A stretch of 64,000 bases of DNA from Bradyrhizobium sp. 195 (GTDB lineage Bacteria > Pseudomonadota > Alphaproteobacteria > Rhizobiales > Xanthobacteraceae). Position numbers and translations under genes: made by a program. Within the stretch, counting starts at the first letter, position 1. Every line of letters begins with the position of its first letter. The stretch is from contig NZ_CP082161.1 in assembly GCF_023101665.1 (NCBI RefSeq), forward strand, positions 3,348,001 through 3,412,000, in the 5' to 3' direction. Shown here one piece after another: positions 31,403 to 41,027 of the stretch. The notes beneath the pieces are model-generated. The model worked only from the letters and a program-made list of their open reading frames with translations, searched no databases and was not told where the DNA came from.

Positions 31403-31902
31403 TTCAGCTTCATCGGCAGGCCGGCAACGACGAACTCGACCTCGTCGGCAACATCGGCAATCGTCTGGTTCATGATCCCGGCGGCGTCACGAAAGCTGCG
31501 GGCCAGCGCGTTGTCGGGCACGATGCCGAGGCCGACTTCGTTGGTGACGAAAACGACGGGACTTTTCAGACGGGGCAGTGTGCCGGCGAGCGCGCTCACC
31601 TCGCGTTCCCAATCACGCTGCTCGTGCATCAGGTTGGAGAGCCACAGCGTCAGGCAATCCACCAGCCTTGCGCCGCCGCCGTCGGTTGCGACCAGGACGT
31701 CGACGAGATCGAGCGGCACCTCGCGCTCGATCCAGTCGGTTCCGCGCCGCGCGCGATGCTTGGCGATACGCGCCTCCATCTCAGTGTCGAGCGCCTCAGC
31801 CGTCGCGACATAGACGGGCTGCCCGGGAAAGGCGCGCGTGCGCATTTCCGCACGCTTGCTCTTGCCCGATCGCGCTCCCCCCGTGATCAAGATGACGGCC
31901 AT
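31399..31902 (-). CDS. cobP: bifunctional adenosylcobinamide kinase / adenosylcobinamide-phosphate guanylyltransferase
   Basis: A 167-residue enzyme (CobU in Salmonella) that phosphorylates adenosylcobinamide and then attaches GMP. The P-loop GGARSGKS is at residues 8-15. His49 in AKHRARRGTDW is the expected guanylylated residue, and VDCLTLWLSNLM near 80 and FVTNEVGLGIVP near 117 are diagnostic. It is the first gene of the minus-strand trio with cobalamin synthase and bluB, and is divergent from cobD across a 120-base spacer that should hold both promoters. No riboswitch element was found in that spacer. Confidence 0.95.
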   Translation of the reverse strand: MAVILITGGARSGKSKRAEMRTRAFPGQPVYVATAEALDTEMEARIAKHRARRGTDWIEREVPLDLVDVLVATDGGGARLVDCLTLWLSNLMHEQRDWEREVSALAGTLPRLKSPVVFVTNEVGLGIVPDNALARSFRDAAGIMNQTIADVADEVEFVVAGLPMKLK

Positions 31903-32022
31903 GAAAGTCTCCTGTGGCCTGACTAATCACCAAACGCGCCCAAAGACAAAGCCGAAATCAGGCGGCTGGGGGCTTGCGCTCGCGCCTCGCTTTGCGCAAC
32001 AGGGGCGGGACAGGAGGCAGGT

Positions 32023-32964
32023 GTGGACTTTGCGGGCGCGATGGTGGTGGCGATGGCGGTGGATGCCCTCTTGGGCTGGCCGTCGTGGCTGTTCGCACGG
32101 ATCGGGCATCCCGTGACCTGGCTGGGGCGGCTGATCGGCGTTGTCGATACTGGCTGGAATCGTGCGGCCGATCCGCCGGCACTACGCCGCGGCGCGGGCG
32201 TTGCTGGCGCGCTTCTCGTGATTGCGCTCTCAGTTGCACTCGGTTGGATGCTTCAATCCTTGCTGCCCTTGGGCTGGATCCAGATCGTGCTGATCGGCAT
32301 CCTGGCCTGGCCGCTGGTCGCTTCGCGCTCGCTCCATGATCACGTCGCCGCCGTCGCGCATCCTCTGATGGCTGGCGACATCGCCGCCGCGCGCGAGGCG
32401 GTCTCGCGCATCGTCGGCCGCGATCCCGCAGCGCTCGATGAAGCCGGCATCGCGCGCGCGGCGATCGAGAGTCTCGCCGAGAACGCGTCTGACGGCATTG
32501 TAGCGCCCGTGTTCTGGGGCGCGCTGTTCGGATTGCCCGGCATTTTGGGTTACAAAGCGATCAACACGCTGGACTCCATGATTGGCCATCGCAGCGAACG
32601 CCACGAAGCCTTCGGCTGGGCTGCGGCGCGCATCGACGATGTCGCCAATTTCGTTCCGGCGCGGCTGACCGGATTCCTGTTCGTGCTGCTGGCGCCGCGG
32701 CGGTCCGAGGCGCTGTCGTGCATGACGCGCGATGCGCGCCGTCATCGTTCGCCCAATGCCGGCTGGCCGGAAGCGGCCATGGCGGGCGCACTCGGTGTGC
32801 GGCTCAGCGGCCCCCGCCTTTATCACGGCAGGGTCACCGACGAGCCCTGGCTGAACGAGGGCGCGCGCGATCCGCGCGCCGCGGATATCGGCGAGGCATT
32901 GACGGTCTACGGCCGTGCCATGCTGCTGCTCGGAGGCCTCCTTGCGATCCTGGCCCTCGCGTGA
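32023..32964 (+). CDS. cobD: adenosylcobinamide-phosphate synthase (CobD/CbiB)
   Basis: A 313-residue integral membrane protein that attaches the aminopropanol arm to adenosylcobyric acid. The GTG start at 32023 follows caggaggcag. The N-terminal VDALLGWPSWLFARIGHPVTWLG region and ESLAENASDGIVAPVFW near residue 150 are family signatures, as is YKAINTLDSMIGHRSERH near 178. About four membrane segments are visible. Its stop overlaps an upstream GTG of the next gene, cobC, so both enzymes of aminopropanol attachment are produced together. Confidence 0.95.
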   Translation: MDFAGAMVVAMAVDALLGWPSWLFARIGHPVTWLGRLIGVVDTGWNRAADPPALRRGAGVAGALLVIALSVALGWMLQSLLPLGWIQIVLIGILAWPLVASRSLHDHVAAVAHPLMAGDIAAAREAVSRIVGRDPAALDEAGIARAAIESLAENASDGIVAPVFWGALFGLPGILGYKAINTLDSMIGHRSERHEAFGWAAARIDDVANFVPARLTGFLFVLLAPRRSEALSCMTRDARRHRSPNAGWPEAAMAGALGVRLSGPRLYHGRVTDEPWLNEGARDPRAADIGEALTVYGRAMLLLGGLLAILALA

Positions 32965-32975
32965 AAGAACGGGGT

Positions 32976-33941
32976 ATGCGCGAGCACGGTGGAAATCTGG
33001 ATCAGGCCCAGCAACGTTTTGGCGGACGAGCTGAGGATTGGATCGATCTGTCGACCGGGATCAACCGGCTGCCTTATCCCGTCGGCGAGGTAGGCGCGCG
33101 CGCCTGGAGTGCGCTGCCCTCGCGCGCCGAGACCGAGGCCTTGCATCAGGCCGCGCGGCACGCGTACCGCACCAGCGCACCGATCGTCGCACTTGGCGGC
33201 GCGCAGGCGGCTATCCAATTGCTGCCGCAACTCGTGCCACCCCGTCGCGCGCGCATTCTCGCGCCGACCTATAATGAATATGCCGGTGTGTTGTCGGCTG
33301 CCGGCTGGGATGTCCAGGAGGTCGGGGAGATCGACGCGCTGGCAGGCGCGGACCTGGCGATCGTCGTCAATCCCAACAATCCCGACGGCCGCGGTCATTC
33401 GCCAGAGGATTTGCTGACACTGCTGCCGCGCGTCGGCCGTCTCGTGATCGACGAGAGCTTTGCCGATGCCGCTCCGCAGTTGTCGCTCGCGTCCGACGCG
33501 GATCGGCCGGGGCTGCTGATCCTGCGCTCGTTCGGGAAGTTCTATGGCCTTGCCGGACTGCGGCTCGGGTTTGCGATCGGCAATGCGGCTGACGTCGCCA
33601 GGCTTGCTGCGATGTCCGGTCCCTGGCCCGTATCAGGGGCAGCGATCGCGATCGGCTGCCGCGCCTTGCGCGACGACGCCTGGGCCGAGGCCACGTCCGC
33701 GCGGCTTGCGAAAGACTGTGTCCGCCTCGATGACATGGCGCGGGCGCAAGGCTGGCGGCTGGTCGGCGGCACGCCGCTGTTCCGTCTCTACGAGACACCC
33801 GACGCGCTCGCCGCGCAGGAGAAGCTCGCGCATGGTCACATCTGGTCGCGTGTCTTCGCACAAAAGCCGACATGGCTGCGCCTCGGGCTTCCTGGCAGCG
33901 AAGCCGAATGGTCTCGCCTTGCCGAGGTCCTAGCGCGCTAG
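32976..33941 (+). CDS. cobC: threonine-phosphate decarboxylase (PLP enzyme)
   Basis: A fold-type I PLP enzyme of 321 residues that makes (R)-1-amino-2-propanol phosphate for the cobalamin nucleotide loop. The PLP lysine is Lys188 in [24 protein letters not shown] (130-140) and [10 protein letters not shown] (156-165) are cofactor-binding segments. The start MREHGGNL at 32976 is chosen by similarity to the family N-terminus. A GTG at 32961, overlapping the cobD stop, would add five residues and is equally compatible with coupling. The last 12 bases form a palindrome shared with the end of cobQ on the other strand. Confidence 0.93.
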   Translation: MREHGGNLDQAQQRFGGRAEDWIDLSTGINRLPYPVGEVGARAWSALPSRAETEALHQAARHAYRTSAPIVALGGAQAAIQLLPQLVPPRRARILAPTYNEYAGVLSAAGWDVQEVGEIDALAGADLAIVVNPNNPDGRGHSPEDLLTLLPRVGRLVIDESFADAAPQLSLASDADRPGLLILRSFGKFYGLAGLRLGFAIGNAADVARLAAMSGPWPVSGAAIAIGCRALRDDAWAEATSARLAKDCVRLDDMARAQGWRLVGGTPLFRLYETPDALAAQEKLAHGHIWSRVFAQKPTWLRLGLPGSEAEWSRLAEVLAR

Positions 33942-35378
33942 CGCGAGCAGGCCTTCGACGTCGAGATGCTTCTCGATGTGGTCGGCGAGGGCATCGAGCG
34001 CGCTCTCGACCCTGGCGTGGTAGGGCTCCTTGCCTGCGGGAATGTCGAGCTTGGCCAAAAACGCCTTGCGGAAATCGTCCGACGTGAACAGGCCGTGCAG
34101 ATAGCTGCCCTGCACGCGGCCGTCGCGCGAGATCGCGCCTTCCGGCTCGCCGTTCAGTTTCGCAAATGGCCGTGCGCGATCGGGCCCGTCGGTGCGGCCG
34201 ATGTGGATCTCGTAGGCTTCGATTGGCTGGTCGGTCGCGGCGTGCACGGCGGAGACGCGTGTCAGCGTCTTCTGCGGGCTCATGACCGTGTCGACATCCA
34301 GCAGCCCAAGTCCTGGCGTATCGCCCGCGGGGCCCTCGATCCCATCGGGGTCCGCAACGCTGCGCCCGAGCATCTGATAGCCGCCGCAGAGGCCGAGCAC
34401 ATGGCCGCCCCTGCGATGATGCGCGAAGAGATCGATGTCCCAGCCCTGCGCCCGCAGGAAGGCGAGATCGCCGCGGGTGGACTTTGAGCCGGGGATAACG
34501 ACGAGCCTGACGTCACCGGGGATCGCTTCGCCCGGGCGCACCATCACGAGATCGACGCCCGGCTCGAGCTTGAGCGGATCGAGGTCGTCGAAATTGGCGA
34601 TCCGCGACAGCGCGAGGCACGCGATCTTGCATTGACCGAGTTTTCGCGCGTCGGTCAGGCCCAGCGCGTCCTCGGCCGGCAGCTCGCCGGCGCGCGCAAA
34701 CCAGGGCAGCACACCAAGGCCGCGCCAGGCGGTCTTCGTTTCGATTAGCCCATAACCATCTTTGAATAACGTGGGATCGCCGCGGAACTTGTTGATGACG
34801 AAACCTTGGATCATCGCGGCATCGTCGGGGTCGATCACCGTCTTGATGCCGACGAGCTGGGCGATGACGCCGCCGCGGTCGATGTCGCCGACCAGCACGA
34901 CCGGCACGTCGGCCTTGCGGGCAAAGCCCATATTGGCGATGTCGGCCTTGCGCAGGTTCACCTCGGCGGGACTGCCGGCGCCTTCCACCAGCACCAGATC
35001 GGCGCGCGCCTTCAGTCGCTCAAAGCTCTCCAGCACCGCGCCCATGAGCGACGGCTTCATCGCGGCGTAGTCGCGCGCCCGCGCGGTCGCGATACGTTTG
35101 CCTTGGACAATCACCTGCGCGCCGACATCGGTCTCGGGCTTCAGCAGCACCGGATTCATGTCGGTGTGCGGCTCGACGCCGGCGGCGAGCGCCTGGAGCG
35201 CTTGGGCACGGCCGATCTCGCCGCCATCGACGGTGACGGCCGCGTTGTTCGACATGTTTTGCGGCTTGAACGGAAGCACGCGCAGGCCGCGCTGCGTGAA
35301 GGCGCGCGCGAGTCCGGCGACGATGAGCGATTTGCCCACGTCCGAGCCGGCCCCCTGGATCATCAATGTGCGCGCCAT
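33930..35378 (-). CDS. cobQ: cobyric acid synthase (glutamine-hydrolysing)
   Basis: A 482-residue amidotransferase that amidates four side chains of adenosylcobyrinic acid a,c-diamide. The N-terminal dethiobiotin-synthetase-like ATP domain has GAGSDVGKS (9-17), [10 protein letters not shown] (37-46) and [12 protein letters not shown] (128-139). The C-terminal class I glutaminase domain has the nucleophile Cys331 in [10 protein letters not shown] and His428 in SYLHGLF. It lies 5 bases after cobO on the minus strand. It ends convergently with cobC, overlapping it by 12 bases. Confidence 0.96.
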   Translation of the reverse strand: MARTLMIQGAGSDVGKSLIVAGLARAFTQRGLRVLPFKPQNMSNNAAVTVDGGEIGRAQALQALAAGVEPHTDMNPVLLKPETDVGAQVIVQGKRIATARARDYAAMKPSLMGAVLESFERLKARADLVLVEGAGSPAEVNLRKADIANMGFARKADVPVVLVGDIDRGGVIAQLVGIKTVIDPDDAAMIQGFVINKFRGDPTLFKDGYGLIETKTAWRGLGVLPWFARAGELPAEDALGLTDARKLGQCKIACLALSRIANFDDLDPLKLEPGVDLVMVRPGEAIPGDVRLVVIPGSKSTRGDLAFLRAQGWDIDLFAHHRRGGHVLGLCGGYQMLGRSVADPDGIEGPAGDTPGLGLLDVDTVMSPQKTLTRVSAVHAATDQPIEAYEIHIGRTDGPDRARPFAKLNGEPEGAISRDGRVQGSYLHGLFTSDDFRKAFLAKLDIPAGKEPYHARVESALDALADHIEKHLDVEGLLALAR

Positions 35379-35383
35379 AGAAT

Positions 35384-36019
35384 TCAGAACTCGACGCCGG
35401 CCTGCGCCTTGATGCCGGAGCGGAAGGGATGCTTGACCAGGGTCATCTCGGTGACGAGATCGGCGATCTCGATCAGCTCGTCCTTGGCGTTGCGCCCGGT
35501 GAGCACGACATGGGTCATCGCAGGCTTTTGCGTCGTCAGGAATTCGACGATCTCGGCGATATCGAGATAGTCGTAGCGCAGCGCGATGTTGATCTCGTCG
35601 AGCACGACCATGCGCAAGCTCTCGTCGAGGATCAGCTCCTTGGCCTTCTCCCAGCCGGCGCGCGCCGCGGCGATGTCGCGGGCGCGGTCCTGCGTCTCCC
35701 AGGTAAAGCCTTCGCCCATCGCGTGGAACTGGCAGAGGTCGCCGAAATGGCCGGTCAGCAGGCGCCGCTCGCCGGTATCCCAGGCACCCTTGATGAACTG
35801 CACGACCGCGCAGGGGAAGCCATGGGCGACGCAGCGGACGATCATGCCGAAGGCCGAGGACGACTTGCCCTTGCCGGCGCCGGTGTGGACGATGATCAGT
35901 CCCTTTTCGCCGCTCTTGGTCGCCATGATCTTGTCGCGGGCGGCCTTCTTCTTCGCCATTTTCTGGGCGTGCCGGGCGTCGGTTTCCTCGGCTGTTTGGG
36001 TATCCGGTTCAGGCGTCAT
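35384..36019 (-). CDS. cobO: cob(I)yrinic acid a,c-diamide adenosyltransferase
   Basis: A 211-residue ATP:corrinoid adenosyltransferase of the CobA/CobO/BtuR class. The P-loop-like GAGKGKSS is at residues 47-54, and [15 protein letters not shown] near 140 and [15 protein letters not shown] near 170 are diagnostic. The start at 36019 (MTPEPD) follows gaaggaccgg. A much longer frame extends upstream but would run through the riboswitch and the divergent DUF1636 gene, so it is rejected. It is the first gene of the minus-strand cobO-cobQ pair. No cobalamin riboswitch is seen on its own strand. Confidence 0.95.
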   Translation of the reverse strand: MTPEPDTQTAEETDARHAQKMAKKKAARDKIMATKSGEKGLIIVHTGAGKGKSSSAFGMIVRCVAHGFPCAVVQFIKGAWDTGERRLLTGHFGDLCQFHAMGEGFTWETQDRARDIAAARAGWEKAKELILDESLRMVVLDEINIALRYDYLDIAEIVEFLTTQKPAMTHVVLTGRNAKDELIEIADLVTEMTLVKHPFRSGIKAQAGVEF

Positions 36020-36075
36020 CGGTCCCGGTCCTTCGGCTTGACAAGAGGCGGCCACCGGCAAATGGTGGCCCGGCG

Positions 36076-36266
36076 TTGGTTCCTGTCCTATGACAGGCGA
36101 AGAGGGAATGCGATAGGGTCCGAATCGGCAAGATTTGGGTCCAAACTGCAGCCGCCCCCGCGACCGTGACCGGAGAGATGCCCGAAGCCACTGATTCCCT
36201 TTGGAATCGGGAAGGCGGGGATCGAAGGGCAAGACCCTGCTCCGCAAGCCGGGAGACCTGCCAGCG
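36076..36266 (+). ncRNA. cobalamin riboswitch 1 (upstream of DUF1636-cobW-cobN operon)
   Basis: The aptamer core is recognisable: gaagagggaatgcgat (about 36098-36113), then gccgcccccgcgaccgtgac (36150-36169), gaagccactg, gggaaggc, and the B12 box aagccgggagacctgcc at 36246-36262. The order and spacing fit the AdoCbl riboswitch. The B12 box deviates from the consensus at one or two places but keeps ggagacctgcc. It is read toward the long cob operon, and its expression platform is listed next. Exact ends are approximate. Confidence 0.93.
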
Positions 36267-36341
36267 CGGACGAGTTTTGGACCGGCGGACGGGGTGTTCC
36301 GCGACGGGGAAACGGGCCTTCTGGGGAATGGTCCGTGTGCC

Positions 36342-36377
36342 TCATCGCCTCCCGCTATTATCTGGAAGAGGCGATGA
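36342..36377 (+). promoter_or_regulatory. hairpin hiding the ribosome binding site and start codon of the cob operon
   Basis: tcatcgcctc (36342-36351) is perfectly complementary to gaggcgatga (36368-36377). The right arm contains the gagg ribosome binding site and the ATG at 36374. Ten perfect pairs would block translation of the first operon gene. Located about 75 bases after the aptamer, it is the likely expression platform: cobalamin binding would favour the hairpin. Confidence 0.8.
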
Positions 36378-36748
36378 CCGTCACACTTCACGTCTGCATC
36401 ACCTGCCGTGCCGGCGAGACGCCCGGCGAGGGCGAGACCACGCCCGGAAAACGCCTGCATGGTGCGATCCTCGACGCCGGCGTGCCCGACGGCGTCAATG
36501 TGGTTCCCGTCGAATGCCTGTCGGCCTGCAGCCAGGGCTGTTCCGTGGCGCTCAGCGCGCCCGGCCGTTGGTCCTATGTTTATGGCCGCCTCTCGGATGC
36601 CAATGCGCAGGACGTGGTCGCGGGCGCTGCGGCCTATGCGGCGGCGCCCGACGGAATCGTGCCATGGCGCAGCCGTCCCGAGATCTTCCGCAAGCAGTCG
36701 CTTGCCCGCATTCCCCCTGTTGCCGTCGTGCCGGAGGCCGCCGAATGA
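36374..36748 (+). CDS. DUF1636 family cysteine-rich protein, first gene of the cob operon
   Basis: A 124-residue protein with five cysteines at 8, 11, 48, 52 and 56 (CITC ... CLSACSQGC). The pattern resembles thioredoxin-fold [2Fe-2S] ferredoxins, although ligands are not proven. The family is usually found with cobalamin genes. The ATG at 36374 follows ggaagagg and lies in the riboswitch-controlled hairpin, and the stop overlaps cobW by four bases. I infer either an electron carrier for a corrin-pathway step or a metal/cofactor-handling protein working with CobW. Function has not been established to my knowledge. Confidence 0.82.
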   Translation: MTVTLHVCITCRAGETPGEGETTPGKRLHGAILDAGVPDGVNVVPVECLSACSQGCSVALSAPGRWSYVYGRLSDANAQDVVAGAAAYAAAPDGIVPWRSRPEIFRKQSLARIPPVAVVPEAAE

Positions 36749-37779
36749 ACTCGCTCGCAAAAGTCCCTGTGACGGTGGTCACGGGTTTTCTCGGCTCCGG
36801 CAAGACCACGCTGATCCAGCATCTGCTCACCAATGCAAACGGCAAGAAGCTCGCGGTCCTCGTCAACGAGTTCGGCAGCGAGGGCGTCGACGGCGAAATC
36901 CTGAAGTCTTGCGCCGACGCAAACTGCCCGGAAGAGAATATCGTCGAGCTCGCCAATGGCTGCATCTGCTGCACGGTTGCCGACGATTTCATTCCGACCA
37001 TGGAAAAACTGCTGGCGCGGCCGGTAAGGCCTGATCACATCCTGATCGAGACCTCGGGCCTGGCGCTGCCAAAACCGCTGCTGAAGGCGTTCGACTGGCC
37101 GGAGATCCGTTCGCGCATCACGGTCGACGGTGTGATCGCGCTGGCCGATGCCGAGGCTGTCGCGGCCGGCCGCTTTGCGCCGGATCCTGACGCCGTCGAA
37201 GCGCAACGCGCGGCGGACGAAAATCTCGATCACGAGACGCCGCTGTCGGAAGTGTTCGAGGACCAGATCGCCTGCGCCGACATCGTGCTGCTGACCAAGG
37301 CCGATCTCGCGGGCGCCGCCGGTATTGAAGCCGCCAAGGCCGCGATCACGGCCGAGATGCCGCGCCGCGTGCCGATGCTCCCTGTCACCGACGGCGCGAT
37401 CGATGCGCGCCTCATCCTCGGCCTCGGCGCCGCCGCCGAGAACGATCTCGCCGCGCGCCCCTCGCACCATGACGGCGAGGAGGAGCACGAGCATGACGAC
37501 TTCGCCTCCGTCGTAATCGATCTGCCTGAGGTCGCCGACATCGATGCGCTGGTCGCATCGGTGCAGAGGCTGGCGCGCGAGCAGAACGTGCTGCGGGCCA
37601 AGGGCTATATCGCGGTCGCGGGCAAGCCGATGCGCCTGTTGTTGCAGGCGGTCGGCGAGCGCGTGCGCCACCAGTTCGACAAGCCCTGGGGCGCAGGTCA
37701 CAGGCAGTCGAAGCTCGTCGTGATCGGCGAGCACGGTGATATCGATGAGGCTGCCATCAAGGTAGGACTCGGCATCTGA
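36745..37779 (+). CDS. cobW: CobW, GTP-dependent cobalt-handling protein
   Basis: A 344-residue G3E-family GTPase thought to deliver Co(II) to the cobaltochelatase. The P-loop GFLGSGKT is at residues 14-21, the metal site CxCC is at Cys73, Cys75 and Cys76 (NGCICCT), and LLTKADLAG near 180 matches the guanine-specificity motif. A His/Glu-rich loop (HHDGEEEHEHDD) near residue 240 is typical of the metallochaperone subgroup. The C-terminal CobW_C domain follows. It sits directly before cobN, the enzyme it should serve, with a one-base overlap. Confidence 0.94.
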   Translation: MNSLAKVPVTVVTGFLGSGKTTLIQHLLTNANGKKLAVLVNEFGSEGVDGEILKSCADANCPEENIVELANGCICCTVADDFIPTMEKLLARPVRPDHILIETSGLALPKPLLKAFDWPEIRSRITVDGVIALADAEAVAAGRFAPDPDAVEAQRAADENLDHETPLSEVFEDQIACADIVLLTKADLAGAAGIEAAKAAITAEMPRRVPMLPVTDGAIDARLILGLGAAAENDLAARPSHHDGEEEHEHDDFASVVIDLPEVADIDALVASVQRLAREQNVLRAKGYIAVAGKPMRLLLQAVGERVRHQFDKPWGAGHRQSKLVVIGEHGDIDEAAIKVGLGI

Positions 37780-40700
37780 TGCACGTCGTCTTCCGCGAGA
37801 GCCGCGGTCTGGAGGAGACCGCGACGCCAAGGGACATCGGCCAGGACCCGGCCGATCTCGTGGTGCTCTCGTATTCGGATTCCGATCTCGCCGCGTTCGC
37901 CGCCGGCTGGAGGCGCGGCCAGGGCAGCCTGCCGTCGCTGCGGCTCGCCAATCTCGCGGAACTGCGGCACCCGCTCTCGGTCGACACCTATGTCGAGCGC
38001 ACGCTGTCGCAGGCGCGGGGGATTCTGGTGCGCCTGATCGGCGGGGAGTCCTACTGGGCGTATGGGCTGGCTGCCTTGCATCAATTGGCGAAGGATCGCG
38101 GCATCGTCCTTGCCGTGCTGCCGGCCGATGGCCGTGACGACACGCGGCTCGATGCATATTCGACTCTGCCGGTCTCGACGCTGCGCCGCCTCAAGGTGCT
38201 CTGCGACATGGGCGGCCCGGTCGCCGCCCAAGCCGCGATTGCGCAACTGGCATTGGCCTCGGGTCTCTATGCCGGTCCTGTTATCGGCGAGATGAGCGTG
38301 CCTGAGATGGGTTTCTACGATCCCGCGCGCGGCGTCATTGCCGCGCCGGTGGGTGACGAGGGAAAGCCGCGCGCACTGGTCACGTTCTATCGCTCCTATC
38401 TCACCGCCGCGGACACGGGCCCGGTCGATGCGCTGATCGCCGCGCTGCGCGAGAAGGGCTTTGACGCCTGTGGCGTGTTCGTCACCTCGCTGAAGGCTGC
38501 GGGCGTCGCCGACTGGCTGCGCGCCTATCTCGCGCAAAATCCTCCGGCCGCGATCATCAACGCGACGGCGTTCTCGGCCCTCAGCGACGACGGCACGACG
38601 GCGTTCGACGCTGCATCGTGTCCGGCGTTCCAGGTCGCACTTTCCACGGCGCGGCGCGAGGACTGGGCGGAGTCGCTGCGTGGCCTCTCGCCCGGCGATC
38701 TTGCGATGCATGTCGTGCTGCCCGAGGTCGACGGTCGGCTGTTCACGGGCGTGGTGAGCTTCAAGTCGGCGGCCGAGCGCGATCCCGATCTGCAATTCTC
38801 GCATCTGGCGCACAGGCCCGACGAGGAGCGCGTGAGGGCTGTCGCCGGACGCGTCGCTGCCTGGCGACGCCTTGTGGAGAAGCCCGCCGGTGAGAAGCGG
38901 CTGGCACTCGTGCTCTCGAACTATCCGGGACGCCCGCACCAGATCGCGCACGCCGTCGGTCTCGATGCGCTGGCGTCTGTCGAGGCCTTGCTGTCTGATC
39001 TTGCGGAGGTCGGTTTCGATGTTGCGCCGGTCCATGCGCTCGGCGAAACGCTGCTCAAGCGGCAACTGACCTGGCGCGTTGCCGACTATCGCGTGGCGCT
39101 TTCGCGCCTGCCGCAAGTCTTGCAGGATGATCTCGCGCAAGCCTGGGGCGTGCCGGAGGATGATCCGAGCTGTCGCGACGGCGCGTTCCACTTCGCTGCG
39201 ATCCAATGCGGTCAGTCTGTTGTCGCCGTCCAGCCCGAGCGCGGCGATGCGACGACGCGCGATGCCGACTATCACGATCTCGCCCGTACGCCGCGCCACG
39301 CCTATGTCGCGTTCTATCTCTGGCTTCGGCAGCAGGCCTGTGATGCAGTCGTGCACATGGGCGCGCATGGCACGCTGGAATGGCTGCCCGGAAAATCCGT
39401 GGCGCTGTCATCGCGCTGCTGGCCGGAAGCGCTGGTCGGCGATCTCCCAATCATCTATCCCTTCATCGTCAACGATCCCGGCGAGGCCGCGCAGGCCAAG
39501 CGGCGTATCGGCGCGGTGACGATTGGCCATCTGCCGCCGCCGCTGGAAAAGTCTGCGGTGCCGGAAGGGCTGCGCCGGCTCGAACGTCTCCTCGACGAAT
39601 ACTCGACCGCCGACGGTCTCGATCCCGCGCGTCGCCAGCGGCTGATCGCTGCGATCCGTGACGAGGCCCGCGCCGCGGGCCTCGAAGACGATCTCGGTCT
39701 GGATGCTTCGGCCGCACCGGCCGAAGCCATTCCGCGGATCGACCGCTTCGTCTGCGATCTCAAGGAAAGCCAGTTTGGCGATGGCTTGCACGTGTTCGGC
39801 CGCGGCGTCTGCGGTGACGCCGAGCGGGATGCGCTGCGTTCCGCGCTCGCAGGCCAGCGTGTCGCGCCGGGTCCGTCGGGCTCGCCCTATCGCGGCCGCC
39901 AGGACGTGCTGCCCACCGGGCGCAATCTCTTTGCCGTCGATCCGCGCGCGGTGCCGACGCCATCGGCGCATGCGCAAGGCATCAGGCTCGCCGAAGAGTT
40001 GCTGCGCCGTCACCTGCAGGATCACGGTGACTGGCCGAAAGGCCTCGTCGTCGATCTCTGGGGTTCGGCGACGATGCGCACCGCCGGCGAGGAGTTTGCG
40101 ATGGCGCTGCATCTGGCGGGCCTCGCGCCGCGCTGGGATTACGCCTCCGGCCGCGTCACCGGCTACGACATCATCGCGCCGGCCGAGCTGGGCCGGCCCC
40201 GCATCGACGTCACGCTGCGCGTCTCCGGCCTTTTCCGCGATGTCTTCTCAGGCCTTGCGCAATTGTTCGAGGCCGCTGCCGAGGCGCTCGCAACGCGCGA
40301 GGGAGAGGGCGATGAGAATCCGTACCGCCACCGCGCCTCCCGCGTGTTTGCGCCGCGCCCCGGACAATACGGCGTTGGTCTGTCGGCGATCCCCGATGCG
40401 TTCACGGCGGAGACGCGCGATGCCGCCGGCGAAGCCTGGCTGTCGGCATCGTCCTGGGCATTCTCGGCCGATGGCGAGATGCAGCCCGATCGCGCCGGCA
40501 TCGAGGCGCGGCTCGCCTCGGCCGACGCCTTTGTCCACGTCCAGGACTTGCCGGAAACCGATCTGCTGCTCGCCGCCGACTATGCCGCGCATGAAGCCGG
40601 CGTTGCCGCGGCTGCAGCGCATCTCGGCGCGGCAGGACCATCGCTCTATCACCTCGACACGACGTGTCCCGAACAGCCGCACGCGCGCACGCTGACCGAG

Positions 40701-41027
40701 GAAATCTCCCGTGTCGTCCGGGCGCGCGCCGCCAATCCGGCCTGGATCGCCGGCATGATGCGTCACGGTTTTCGTGGTGCCGCCGAGATCACGGCGACGC
40801 TGGAGCACATGGCCGCATTCGCGCATCTTGCCGGCGCCGTGCCGCCGCATCTGTTCGATCTCTACTACGATGCGACGCTCGGCAATGATGACGTCCGCGC
40901 CTTCATGGCGCGTGAAAATCCGCACGCTCTCGCCGCGATGGAAACCTGTTTTGCGCGCTTGCACGATGCGGCACTCTGGCAAACGCGCCGCAATTCGATC
41001 GCGGCAGCACTGCGGGAGGCATCATGA
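37779..41027 (+). CDS. cobN: cobaltochelatase large subunit CobN
   Basis: The 1082-residue large subunit of the ATP-dependent aerobic cobaltochelatase that inserts Co(II) into hydrogenobyrinic acid a,c-diamide. The family hallmark HMGAHGTLEWLPGK lies near residue 525, and DLWGSATMRTAGEE (about 757) and LSASSWAF (about 888) are also conserved. At 1082 residues it is shorter than the P. denitrificans enzyme (about 1275) but within the range of alphaproteobacterial CobN. The CobS and CobT ATPase subunits needed for activity are not in the window. The ATG overlaps the cobW stop by one base, and the end overlaps cobG by four. Confidence 0.95.
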   Translation: MHVVFRESRGLEETATPRDIGQDPADLVVLSYSDSDLAAFAAGWRRGQGSLPSLRLANLAELRHPLSVDTYVERTLSQARGILVRLIGGESYWAYGLAALHQLAKDRGIVLAVLPADGRDDTRLDAYSTLPVSTLRRLKVLCDMGGPVAAQAAIAQLALASGLYAGPVIGEMSVPEMGFYDPARGVIAAPVGDEGKPRALVTFYRSYLTAADTGPVDALIAALREKGFDACGVFVTSLKAAGVADWLRAYLAQNPPAAIINATAFSALSDDGTTAFDAASCPAFQVALSTARREDWAESLRGLSPGDLAMHVVLPEVDGRLFTGVVSFKSAAERDPDLQFSHLAHRPDEERVRAVAGRVAAWRRLVEKPAGEKRLALVLSNYPGRPHQIAHAVGLDALASVEALLSDLAEVGFDVAPVHALGETLLKRQLTWRVADYRVALSRLPQVLQDDLAQAWGVPEDDPSCRDGAFHFAAIQCGQSVVAVQPERGDATTRDADYHDLARTPRHAYVAFYLWLRQQACDAVVHMGAHGTLEWLPGKSVALSSRCWPEALVGDLPIIYPFIVNDPGEAAQAKRRIGAVTIGHLPPPLEKSAVPEGLRRLERLLDEYSTADGLDPARRQRLIAAIRDEARAAGLEDDLGLDASAAPAEAIPRIDRFVCDLKESQFGDGLHVFGRGVCGDAERDALRSALAGQRVAPGPSGSPYRGRQDVLPTGRNLFAVDPRAVPTPSAHAQGIRLAEELLRRHLQDHGDWPKGLVVDLWGSATMRTAGEEFAMALHLAGLAPRWDYASGRVTGYDIIAPAELGRPRIDVTLRVSGLFRDVFSGLAQLFEAAAEALATREGEGDENPYRHRASRVFAPRPGQYGVGLSAIPDAFTAETRDAAGEAWLSASSWAFSADGEMQPDRAGIEARLASADAFVHVQDLPETDLLLAADYAAHEAGVAAAAAHLGAAGPSLYHLDTTCPEQPHARTLTEEISRVVRARAANPAWIAGMMRHGFRGAAEITATLEHMAAFAHLAGAVPPHLFDLYYDATLGNDDVRAFMARENPHALAAMETCFARLHDAALWQTRRNSIAAALREAS

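Noticed and set aside
31903..32022. A cobalamin riboswitch in the cobP/cobD divergent spacer
   Set aside because: No B12 box or aptamer core was found on either strand in these 120 bases.
36020..36760. Upstream extension of the cobO frame
   Set aside because: It would read backward through riboswitch 1 and the DUF1636 gene. The start at 36019 has a ribosome binding site and the family N-terminus.
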